A program made the translations under genes and the position numbers. Source: Heliomicrobium gestii (GTDB lineage: Bacteria > Bacillota > Desulfitobacteriia > Heliobacteriales > Heliobacteriaceae). From it: 64,000 bases of DNA. Below the pieces are notes generated by a model. It did not search any database. It had not been told where the DNA came from and was given only the letters and a program-made list of their open reading frames with translations. The stretch lies in the NCBI RefSeq assembly GCF_009877435.1, contig NZ_WXEX01000005.1, positions 124,001-188,000 on the forward strand, read 5' to 3'. Shown in pieces: positions 16,548-24,084 of the stretch. The first letter of the stretch is position 1. The number at the start of each line of letters is the position of its first letter.

Positions 16548-17564
16548 TTATCTTCGGGCTGCAGTCGAGGGCGTCAGGGACTCGCCCCGGGCCAGATCGC
16601 GCAGCTTGAGCAGCGTGTCCTCCACCAGCAGGCGCGCGCTGGCGTTTGTGTCCAACAGGCGGCGCGCCGCCATCACCATATCCAAGGCGTTCAACAACAC
16701 CGGCAAGGGCCAGCCGTGGGCGTCGCCGGCGATGTCGCCGTTGATGACCGGCACCTCGGCGCCGCCGGCGCCGGCGATCAGCAGCCGATCGCGCAGCAGG
16801 AGCGCCAGGTAATCGAAAAACTCGGCGATGCCTTCCTTATCCTTGTCCCATTCCTCGGCGACCTGAAAGATGCGGCTGTCGCCGGTCTGGACCAGACTGT
16901 CCAGCAGTTGGCGGGCCTTTTCCCGGCCTGCCGGCAGGCCCTCGGCCGCCAGTTTGGCCGCCCGGTCCCAGCGCCCGTCAGCCAGCAGCGTCAACAACGG
17001 CACATGGCCGGCGGGTACGCCCTTTTGCTGCAGGAAGCGCGCGATCTCGCCGCTCGGCGCCGGTTGAAAGTGGACAGGCAGGCAACGCGACCGGATCGTC
17101 GGCAAGATGCCGTGACCGCGATCGGTGATCAGGATGAACACGGTCGGCCCCGGCGGCTCTTCCAGGATCTTCAGAAGGGCGTTGGCCGAGGGCCCCTGCA
17201 TCGTCTCGGCCTGTTCGAGCAAGACGACCTGATGGGCGGACAGGTACGGCCGGTAGCGGATGCGTTTTTGCAGATTCCGGATCTGATCGATCTTCAGCGT
17301 CGCTCCGTCAGGCGCCAGGTGAAAAAGATCGGGGTGGCTGCCGCCCTGCGCCTGCCGGCAAGCGGGACAGGCTTCACAGGCGTCGCCTTCGCTCGGTTCG
17401 AGGCAGAGGACAGACTGGGCAAAGGCGCGGGCGACGGTCTTCTTGCCGACACCCTGCGGTCCGGAAAACAGATAGGCATGGGCGACCCGATCGCCGGAGA
17501 GCCCGCGGACCAACTGCCGGACAGCCCGTTCCTGCCCCACGTATTGCGATAGACGCACCGCCAT
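16548..17564 (-). CDS. holB: DNA polymerase III delta' subunit
   Basis: A 338-residue clamp-loader subunit. It has the AAA+ Walker A GPQGVGKKTV, a four-Cys zinc module (CLEPSEGDACEACPACRQAQ), and the downstream VVLLEQAETMQGPSANALLKILEEPP. The C-terminal third is the collar domain. The start may be ATG 17564 or the in-frame GTG 17558; the second has better spacing to TAGGAG. It lies six bases from yaaR within the operon. Confidence 0.93.
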   Translation of the reverse strand: MAVRLSQYVGQERAVRQLVRGLSGDRVAHAYLFSGPQGVGKKTVARAFAQSVLCLEPSEGDACEACPACRQAQGGSHPDLFHLAPDGATLKIDQIRNLQKRIRYRPYLSAHQVVLLEQAETMQGPSANALLKILEEPPGPTVFILITDRGHGILPTIRSRCLPVHFQPAPSGEIARFLQQKGVPAGHVPLLTLLADGRWDRAAKLAAEGLPAGREKARQLLDSLVQTGDSRIFQVAEEWDKDKEGIAEFFDYLALLLRDRLLIAGAGGAEVPVINGDIAGDAHGWPLPVLLNALDMVMAARRLLDTNASARLLVEDTLLKLRDLARGESLTPSTAARR

Positions 17565-17569
17565 CTCTC

Positions 17570-18034
17570 CTAGGTAATGATATCCAATAAGAGCCCGCGA
17601 ATTTCACCGATTTTCGCCAGGACGTCGATCGGCTCGGCCTGTTGCGAAAAAAACTGGGTGGCCATCTCCTCAAGGTGATGATCGACCTTTTCCACCGTAA
17701 TCAGCGATTTGTGCCGGCCGCGGCGGTCCCAACCCGATTCCTCGCGGAGCTGATAGGCGCCCCCGACCACCTGGGCCAGGAACTTTTTCACCAGTTCCCG
17801 GTACTTCTTGAAATTGCCCACAGTCTGGTTCTGGGCCAGGGCATTGGCCGACTCGTCGATGCGGGCGAGCATCTCCTGCAGGTCTGACCGTTCCCGCCCG
17901 ACGCGGGCTTTGCGCAGTTCGGCCAGAAAGGCTTCTTTGTTCCCCTCGGTTCCGGCGGCCCGGTCGCCTTCATGGGCCAGGCGCGGATCGCCGACGCCAG
18001 AGAAAAAGCCTTTGATTTTAATCCCGTCGGCCAT
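17570..18034 (-). CDS. yaaR: YaaR-family (DUF327) protein
   Basis: A 154-residue, mostly helical soluble protein of the DUF327/YaaR family, recognised by position between tmk and holB and by the pattern FKKYRELVKKFLAQVV followed by RGRHKSLITVEKVD. The function is unknown in all relatives. AGGAGG lies eight bases before ATG 18034, and the gene starts three bases from the tmk stop codon. Confidence 0.85.
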   Translation of the reverse strand: MADGIKIKGFFSGVGDPRLAHEGDRAAGTEGNKEAFLAELRKARVGRERSDLQEMLARIDESANALAQNQTVGNFKKYRELVKKFLAQVVGGAYQLREESGWDRRGRHKSLITVEKVDHHLEEMATQFFSQQAEPIDVLAKIGEIRGLLLDIIT

Positions 18035-18037
18035 GTA

Positions 18038-18700
18038 TTACTCCTCCTGACAGTAGGGCAGGCTGGGCGCCAGCGCGCGCGCCGCGTCGATGAGCCGACA
18101 GTGGACCTCGGCGACAGCGCCGCCGGCCGGTATACGGCGGACCCGTTCCGGTTCCTTCTTCGCCAGTTCAAGAAACCCCCGGCGGACACGTTGGTGAAAC
18201 GCGGCGGCTTCCCGTTCCATGCGATCGGCGCCTTGCCACTCGGCCTGTTCCGGCCGCCGCCGCGCCCGTTGCAGCCCCTCTTCGGTGTCGATATCGAGCA
18301 GGAGTGTCAAATCGGGGGTCAATCCTTCGGTGGCCATGCGGTTGATCGCCTCAAGCCGTTCCATCGGAAGACCGCGGCCGAATCCCTGGTAAGCCAAGGT
18401 GGAATCGATAAACCGGTCACAGATCACCACGGCGCCGGCGGCCAAGGCCGGCTGGATCACCTCAGTGACCAGTTGCGCCCGGGCGGCGGCATAGAGGAAC
18501 ACCTCAGCCATGGGCGCCATCCCCGTTAAGGAAGGATCAAGCAACACCCGGCGGGCCGCCTCGCTGACCGGCGTCCCCCCGGGTTCTCGCGTCTCGACAA
18601 CGGAAAAACCGAGCTTTCGGAAGGCTTGCGCCAGCAGGGCGCCCTGGGTCGTCTTTCCGGCCCCGTCGGCCCCTTCCAGTGTGATGAACAATCCCGGCAT
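18038..18700 (-). CDS. tmk: Thymidylate kinase
   Basis: A 220-residue dTMP kinase making dTDP for DNA synthesis. The P-loop is LEGADGAGKTTQG, the DRX motif is VICDRFIDSTLAYQG, and EPGGTPVSEAARR is the TMP-binding motif. I chose ATG 18700 (MPGLFITLEG), with AGGTG four bases upstream, over ATG 18727. It is the second enzyme of the conserved decarboxylase-tmk-yaaR-holB run. Confidence 0.95.
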   Translation of the reverse strand: MPGLFITLEGADGAGKTTQGALLAQAFRKLGFSVVETREPGGTPVSEAARRVLLDPSLTGMAPMAEVFLYAAARAQLVTEVIQPALAAGAVVICDRFIDSTLAYQGFGRGLPMERLEAINRMATEGLTPDLTLLLDIDTEEGLQRARRRPEQAEWQGADRMEREAAAFHQRVRRGFLELAKKEPERVRRIPAGGAVAEVHCRLIDAARALAPSLPYCQEE

Positions 18701-18732
18701 AGCGCACCTGCTTCGTATGGTATTCATCTAAA

Positions 18733-20175
18733 TCATTCGTCGATGATGACCAGTTCGTTCAGTCCCGAATCAGCGGCGCCCTGCCACTGGGCGCCCGCCC
18801 GCCGCAGTTCTTCCACGACCGCGGCGACTTCGGCGGTGATGCGCTCTCCAGGCGCAACGAGGGGGATCCCGGGGGGATAGGGGCAGATAAACTCGGCAGC
18901 CAGGCGGTCGCGGGCTTCCGTCCACCTCACCCGGCGGCGAGGGGCGTGAAAAGCCTGCCGTGGCGACAAGACCATCTCCGGCCGGAGCTGGTAGGCCTGT
19001 TGGAGCAAGGGCCCCGACGATGGCGCCTTTCCCCTGCCGCCCCCTTGAGCAAACTCCTGGGAAAGCGCCTGAAAGGCTCCGCGCAACCGAATGTCCGCAT
19101 CAGGGCGGTCAAAGGGGGAGAGCAAAAAGAGCAGATAATTCGGTCCAGCCAGTTCGGCTTCGATGCCCTGCTCCTGTCGCAACCACTGGCGAAGGGCGTA
19201 GCCTGTCGGCATCGCGCCGCGCAGGACCACGAGCAGGCGCGTGGGGTCCCAGTCCGATAGGGCGGGATGATTCTTTATTTCTTCGCCCCAACAAAAAATT
19301 CCTTTGAGACGGTTGAGGTCTTTGCGCAGTCTTTGCGCTCGCTCGATGGTCCTGTCCCAGAGCGTCTCGCCCTCTTCCTCCATCCGGCGGCGCGCTTCGT
19401 CCAGGGAAGCCATCAGCAGGTAGGAGGGGCTGGTGGTCTGAAGCAACGAGAGGGCGCGGGCCAAGGCTTGTCTATCGTGGCTCGGCATGGCGTCGCTCAC
19501 ATGCAACATCGCCGCCTGGGTCAGGACCGGCAAGGTTTTATGGCTGCCGTGGACGACCGCTTGGGCGCCCAGGCGCAAGGCTGAATCAGGCAGGCGCCGG
19601 CAAAAGGCAAAGGCCGCGCCATGGGCCTCATCGACCCAGAGGGGCGCGCCGGTTTGCTCGGACGCCTGCCGCCAGGGGGCGAGATCCTCCGCCGTCCCCC
19701 AGTAGGTCGGTCGCAGGGCGAACAGCGCCGTCGCCCCCTCGGCCGCCGCCGCCAGGCCTGCCGGATCGAGCGCCAGCGGGAGTCCCGTTTCCTCGTCACA
19801 GAGCGGCGGGAGATAGCGGGGAATGGCCCCGCTCAAAACGAGGCCGGCAAAGACAGATCGGTGGCTGTGCCGTGGCAGGGCGACGGCTTCGCCGGGACGC
19901 AGGCCGGCGAGGCAGAGCGCCTGAATGCCCACGGTCGCCCCTTGCACCAAAAAAAAAGTCGCGCCGGCGCCAAAAGCTCGGGCCGCCAGGCGCTGAGCGC
20001 TGGCAATCACACCTTCCGGCGCATGGAGGTCATCGAGGCCGGGCAATTCGGTCGTATCGAGATGAATCGCCAACCCCGAAAGCGCTTGGCCCCGGCCATG
20101 GCCGGGCGTGTGAAAACCCAGCGCTCCTGCTTGATAATCCTCTTGCAACGCCTGCCATAAAGGTCGCTCCCCCAT
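18733..20175 (-). CDS. Orn/Lys/Arg decarboxylase-like PLP enzyme (YaaO-like)
   Basis: A 480-residue fold-type I PLP enzyme of the Orn/Lys/Arg decarboxylase family, in the position of Bacillus yaaO. The PLP-lysine motif is VVHGSHKTLPVLTQAAMLH, the cofactor Asp is in LWVDEAHGAA, and the N-terminus has GFHTPGHGRG. The C-terminal domain is present (PGIPLVAPGERIT). It decarboxylates a basic amino acid, probably arginine or lysine; the substrate cannot be read from sequence. The start is ATG 20175, six bases after AGGAGG; ATG 20178 is an alternative. Confidence 0.9.
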   Translation of the reverse strand: MGERPLWQALQEDYQAGALGFHTPGHGRGQALSGLAIHLDTTELPGLDDLHAPEGVIASAQRLAARAFGAGATFFLVQGATVGIQALCLAGLRPGEAVALPRHSHRSVFAGLVLSGAIPRYLPPLCDEETGLPLALDPAGLAAAAEGATALFALRPTYWGTAEDLAPWRQASEQTGAPLWVDEAHGAAFAFCRRLPDSALRLGAQAVVHGSHKTLPVLTQAAMLHVSDAMPSHDRQALARALSLLQTTSPSYLLMASLDEARRRMEEEGETLWDRTIERAQRLRKDLNRLKGIFCWGEEIKNHPALSDWDPTRLLVVLRGAMPTGYALRQWLRQEQGIEAELAGPNYLLFLLSPFDRPDADIRLRGAFQALSQEFAQGGGRGKAPSSGPLLQQAYQLRPEMVLSPRQAFHAPRRRVRWTEARDRLAAEFICPYPPGIPLVAPGERITAEVAAVVEELRRAGAQWQGAADSGLNELVIIDE

Positions 20176-20209
20176 CATCAACCTCCTGCAAACGTTTCCT
20201 TCTATTGTA

Positions 20210-20449
20210 TCATGGGCGACCGCCGGAGGCCAAATGACGCCGCCAGTCGGGACGCTGCCACAGCCGGTCCAGCGTGCTCTTGAGCGCCCGGTAGGACTCG
20301 TCTTCGTTGGTCCAGGCGGACAAATCCGCCAGGCAGTCTGCGCAAAGAAAAGCGCCGCAGAGCCAAAGTCCGCCGGCGATCCCGTCGGCGGGAACCTGTT
20401 TGCAGGTAGAACAGCGGGGCAACAAGGCGGCCTCGATCATGTCGCTCAC
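20210..20449 (-). CDS. csfB: Gin/CsfB-family anti-sigma factor
   Basis: A 79-residue protein with Cys13-x2-Cys16 and Cys30, Cys35 and Cys38, a zinc-finger pattern typical of Gin (CsfB). In Bacillus, Gin is made under sigma-F and inhibits sigma-G (and sigma-E) to time sporulation. The gene sits immediately before the decarboxylase, as csfB sits near yaaO in Bacillus; xpaC and yaaN are missing here. It is the first gene of the minus-strand operon that runs to rsmI. I rate the family call by Cys spacing and synteny. Confidence 0.8.
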   Translation of the reverse strand: MSDMIEAALLPRCSTCKQVPADGIAGGLWLCGAFLCADCLADLSAWTNEDESYRALKSTLDRLWQRPDWRRHLASGGRP

Positions 20450-20609
20450 CTCAACAACGTGTTTCCATTCCTAGTATGGACAAGGTTGTTCCGTAGAGAA
20501 ACAGCCGGGCTTTATCCTATGTATCGATGGAGGCCCTTGTGCCATGATGGCGCAGCGGTGATTTTTCGAACCTGTTCCATATTCTTACACCTTTACTGAT
20601 GTTCCACCC

Positions 20610-20639
20610 TTTACAGGGCGGTCCACTCTCAGGTATAGT
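20610..20639 (+). promoter_or_regulatory. Probable promoter of the lytic transglycosylase gene
   Basis: TTTACA (20610-20615) and TATAGT (20634-20639) with an 18-base spacer, about 20 bases before the predicted start codon. Confidence 0.55.
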
Positions 20640-20659
20640 GAAGCAGGGAGGTGCATGGC

Positions 20660-21367
20660 GTGACCGTTGTCGGAATTGAATCGATTCGCCAACAGATTCA
20701 GGCGCAGTGTCCCAAAGGACAGACCTTTGCCGATTTTGCCGATACCCTGGAGACCGCCATCAAGGCCCAGTCTCTCGGGCAGAATGTCAGCCTGCCTCCG
20801 CTGCCGGCCCTTCCCCTGGCAGCATCGGCCAATCCCGGAATGTCGGCGGTCACATCGGCGTTGCTCAGCCCCTTTACGGGCGCGAACCCGTCAGGGCAGT
20901 CGAACAGCCTGTCGCGGCCTCAGGCCGGACAGGCCTACGCGGCGCAAGCTCAAGTCACGGCCGGAAAATACGCCGACCTGATCAACCAGGCCGCCCAGAA
21001 ATACAACGTGGCGCCCTCTCTGATCTGGGGCGTCATCAAAGCAGAATCCAGTTTCAACCCGCGCATCGTCTCTCCCGCCGGCGCGATGGGATTGATGCAG
21101 TTGATGCCCGGCACGGCCCGTTCCCTTGGCGTGGAGGACCCCTTTGACCCTGCCCAGAACATCGACGGCGGCGTCCGCTACCTCCGGCAGATGCTGGACC
21201 GGTTCGGCGGCCGGACCGACCTGGCCATCGCCGCCTACAACGCCGGCCCCGGCAACGTGGAAAGGTACAACGGCATCCCACCCTATGCGGAGACGCAGGC
21301 CTATGTGCCTCGGGTGCTCCGCTATCAGCAGGAAGGCCTAGCTTCTTTCAGTCAACCGGCCGGTTGA
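20660..21367 (+). CDS. Lytic transglycosylase (SLT domain)
   Basis: A 235-residue protein. The C-terminal SLT domain (about residues 105-225) has the catalytic-Glu motif [19 protein letters not shown], then [18 protein letters not shown] and [17 protein letters not shown]. It would cleave the peptidoglycan glycan strand. The first 100 residues are Ala/Pro-rich without a clear signal peptide, so secretion may be non-classical or flagellar-type. GTG 20660 lies eight bases past GGGAGG and is preferred over the GTG at 20651. Confidence 0.88.
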   Translation: MTVVGIESIRQQIQAQCPKGQTFADFADTLETAIKAQSLGQNVSLPPLPALPLAASANPGMSAVTSALLSPFTGANPSGQSNSLSRPQAGQAYAAQAQVTAGKYADLINQAAQKYNVAPSLIWGVIKAESSFNPRIVSPAGAMGLMQLMPGTARSLGVEDPFDPAQNIDGGVRYLRQMLDRFGGRTDLAIAAYNAGPGNVERYNGIPPYAETQAYVPRVLRYQQEGLASFSQPAG

Positions 21368-21512
21368 GCAGCCGTCGCAGCCAAGCGACGGCTTTTTCCT
21401 TTCCAGGCCTCGTCGACATATCGACAATTCACTGCAACCGGTTTACAATAGTGATATAAAGCATAAACAAACTATATTCAATCATAGAACAGAGAAAGGG
21501 CGGGAATCGTTG

Positions 21513-21869
21513 ATGACCACGTCAACCGTGGACACTCCGCCACACCACGTGCCAGATGGGGCGCAAGAAGGCGCAGCGGCGGAAAGGAGCCCTAAACAAA
21601 CCGTACGGGAACTGACGGCTCTCCTCATGGCCCAGGAAGCGCGAACCCATCGCCTGGAGGAAGAGGCTGTGGCGCTCAACCGGCGGCTGCAGGATGTGGA
21701 GTCCCGGACAGAGGACCTGCAAAAACGGATGCAGGACCTCCTGTCCCGACTGGACGAAGCCATCTCGTTGAACAATCTGTTCCTTGCCTACATCGAATCA
21801 CATGGATTGACCCAGGATTTCAAACAGTTCTCTGAGCGGCTGACGCCGGTCAACGGAAAGGTCAACTAA
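21513..21869 (+). CDS. Hypothetical coiled-coil protein
   Basis: A 118-residue acidic protein. Residues about 30-85 are heptad-like (LTALLMAQEARTHRLEEEA, then LNRRLQDVESRTEDLQKRM), predicting one long coiled coil. The N-terminus is Pro/Ala-rich and there is no signal peptide or membrane segment. AAAGGGCGGG lies eight bases before ATG 21513. I do not recognise a family beyond a vague SlyX-like look. Its TAA stop overlaps the stop codon of the convergent hexokinase gene, leaving no room for a terminator between them. Confidence 0.7.
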   Translation: MTTSTVDTPPHHVPDGAQEGAAAERSPKQTVRELTALLMAQEARTHRLEEEAVALNRRLQDVESRTEDLQKRMQDLLSRLDEAISLNNLFLAYIESHGLTQDFKQFSERLTPVNGKVN

Positions 21870-23191
21870 CCCACAGCGGCGACGATGGCGGCGGCGATAG
21901 CGGCGCCCACCTCGGAGCCGTTTTTTATTAGCCGGACGGAAACCTGTCCCGCCTTTTCTCCCAGCAACTCGGCCAGGGCATCATCCAGGTCTTGCGCGTA
22001 GCCAGGCATCTTTTCATAAAGGGAGCCGTCGACGGCGATGGTATGGCGGTTGGACAGGACCGGGTCTTCATGACGCAACGCGCCCAGGTAGGTGGCCGCC
22101 ACGAGCCGGGCGGAACGGCGAGATGCCGCCGCTGCGATCCGCTGGAGCAAACGCCGTTCCGCCCGGTCGCTCGCCTCGATGCCGGCGCGCATTCGGAGCC
22201 ATTGGCCGACGCCAGAGAGGTCGGCGGCCTGATCGGACAGGATTTCCGAGAGATCGGCGGCGGTCAGGGCATAGGGCGTCTCCAGCTTCGGCGTCCCTTG
22301 TCCCCCGAAAAGCCCCGTCGCCTGGATCCTTTCGTTCAGGATCTGGCGAACCAGTTCGCCCAGGTAGAGGCCGGAGACCATTTTCTCCAAGCGCTGGGCC
22401 CCCGGCTGCTGGCTCTGCCGGTCCAGTTGGTCGTCATAGTCGGTGGCGGGCGCGCCGTCGAAATTGCCCGATTCCATATTGATCACCATGGGCGCCGCAA
22501 AGGCTGGCACGAAACGATCCCGGTAGCAGCTGTTGTGGCCGGTGCCCAGGATGGATCCGATGCGGGTGTCCAGGTCGCTGTAGGTGGCGGTCAGGAGGGT
22601 TCCCACCGTATCGTTGATGATGGCGGCCGGTCGCACTCGCTCCAGCAAGCCCCGGCGGGCCAGGGCGTCGTTCAGGAGTTGTCCCACGTCGCGCCCCTCG
22701 ACGCCGGCGGTGTGAAACTCTTTCACCCACCGGATCAATGCGGCGTGGCCGATGTTTTGTTGCCGGGCCGGGAAGGAAAAGGTATGGCCCAGGTAAAAGC
22801 GTCCCTGATGATGGCGAATCGTTTCGGCGATCAGGGACGCCAGGAAGTCAAAGAGTTCCTCCGCCGTCGCTGTGCGGCGGGTATAGTCGTAGCTCCCGTC
22901 GGCGGCCCGGAGGGGCCGGCTGACCCGTTCCAGGATCCGGCATTGACCGCCGGCGAGTTCGATCAGGGCGACGCGCGCGTTCGTTCCACCGAAATCAAGG
23001 GCCAGAAAGGTTCCGCGCTCTTGGCCCGTCGGTCCGGCCAGATAGGACGGCAGCATCTTCAAGGAGCCGCCCTTCCCGGTTAATCCCTGATCCATCGCTT
23101 GTTGAAATCGCCCGGCCACCGCGTCCAACGCCGCCGCCGGCAGGTGCAGACGCCCCTCCAGTTCTTCCGCCGCCGCCACCCATGTTTGCAT
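21866..23191 (-). CDS. Hexokinase of the eukaryotic-type family
   Basis: A 441-residue sugar kinase whose motifs match the hexokinase I/II family rather than bacterial ROK or Glk kinases: FLALDFGGTNARVALIEL (phosphate 1, about residue 65), LGHTFSFPARQ, AAIINDTVGTLLTATY with the catalytic Asp, GTGHNSCYRDR and INMESGNFDG. It would phosphorylate glucose or a related hexose in the cytoplasm. The start is ATG 23191 behind a GGGGGG stretch. The short coiled-coil gene converges on it. Transfer from another lineage is possible, but base composition here resembles its neighbours. Confidence 0.88.
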   Translation of the reverse strand: MQTWVAAAEELEGRLHLPAAALDAVAGRFQQAMDQGLTGKGGSLKMLPSYLAGPTGQERGTFLALDFGGTNARVALIELAGGQCRILERVSRPLRAADGSYDYTRRTATAEELFDFLASLIAETIRHHQGRFYLGHTFSFPARQQNIGHAALIRWVKEFHTAGVEGRDVGQLLNDALARRGLLERVRPAAIINDTVGTLLTATYSDLDTRIGSILGTGHNSCYRDRFVPAFAAPMVINMESGNFDGAPATDYDDQLDRQSQQPGAQRLEKMVSGLYLGELVRQILNERIQATGLFGGQGTPKLETPYALTAADLSEILSDQAADLSGVGQWLRMRAGIEASDRAERRLLQRIAAAASRRSARLVAATYLGALRHEDPVLSNRHTIAVDGSLYEKMPGYAQDLDDALAELLGEKAGQVSVRLIKNGSEVGAAIAAAIVAAVG

Positions 23192-23341
23192 CGGTCGCCC
23201 CCCTATTTCCAACCTGTTATCATCTCCCGGACAGGCCGACGCCGCTGCTGCATGCCGCCATCGCGGGGTTCGCCCTCTTCCAAGCTGTTTCAATTCTTTG
23301 CCAATTCAAGTGTAATACGAAAGCACCCATCTGTACAAGCA

Positions 23342-23366
23342 AAAACCGGCCAGAACGGCCGGTTTT
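23342..23366 (-). terminator. Terminator after the DUF1360-like gene
   Basis: AAAACCGGCC and GGCCGGTTTT arms with a five-base loop; T-rich tails follow on both strands. Confidence 0.9.
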
Positions 23367-23417
23367 ATCTTTTGCCCATCAGGGGGCTTTTTTTCCCTGC
23401 GGCCGGATCAGCGCCGA

Positions 23418-23720
23418 TCAGGTCAGCGGGATGTCGTGGTTCTCTTCAAACTGTTTGAGCAGCGGATAGGCGGCGATGCTCCAGGACAAGGACACGATGG
23501 CGGAGATGAATCCGAACTGCACGAAGGCGAGCCATGATTCGATGGGATGATTGATCAGATAGATGAACAGCCCGCACCAAAAGCCCTGGCAAAAGGGGCA
23601 GCCGAGGAGTTTGCGAAAGAGATAGTGGACCCCTTTGAGCCGCTCCCTCACCGGTTTAAAGAGGATAAAGTCGAAGAGGAAAAAGCGGATGCTCAGGGCG
23701 GCCAGTAGCTCAAGGACCAT
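23418..23720 (-). CDS. DUF1360-like small membrane protein
   Basis: A 100-residue protein with about three hydrophobic segments and the motif LGCPFCQGFWCG, close to the CPYCLGFW signature of DUF1360 proteins found in spore-formers. The function is unknown. Its ATG overlaps the stop codon of the 53-residue gene upstream (TAATG), indicating translational coupling. Confidence 0.75.
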   Translation of the reverse strand: MVLELLAALSIRFFLFDFILFKPVRERLKGVHYLFRKLLGCPFCQGFWCGLFIYLINHPIESWLAFVQFGFISAIVSLSWSIAAYPLLKQFEENHDIPLT

Positions 23721-23881
23721 TACTTCATCGCCTCGATATCGTCGTACCGCTCAACAAGAAGCTTCAGTTGCTCTTTCGTCAGTGTGACCCGCCCCCCGTC
23801 GTCATCGGTGATGACGACCATCCCTTGGGAGACATGAACCGTCGGGCAGCAGCTGGACGAGCAAAGACTCAGCGTGATCAT
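23720..23881 (-). CDS. Small Cys-rich protein (53 residues)
   Basis: A short gene starting at ATG 23881 with a strong GGAGGGG ten bases upstream. It begins MITLSLCSSSCCPTVHVSQG and continues into an acidic, amphipathic C-terminus. The CxxxCC cluster at residues 7-12 could bind metal or form disulfides. It is coupled to the DUF1360-like gene by a stop-start overlap. No family recognised. Confidence 0.7.
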   Translation of the reverse strand: MITLSLCSSSCCPTVHVSQGMVVITDDDGGRVTLTKEQLKLLVERYDDIEAMK

Positions 23882-24084
23882 CGGATATCAACCCCTCCTC
23901 CAAAAACGTTAGCGCGTCTCATATACAGGATATGGTGAATCCTCGCCGAGAGACCCTGAAAAAGGAAGGCCCAAAAGCTTCAACATTCTTTAACTTGCCT
24001 GTTCCACAGGGAGCAAGATAAACTGAAATCGTCAAAGTTCTTCCTATTCCCAGGCGTTTTTACAGTTTTGAGGAGGTCCGTCCG

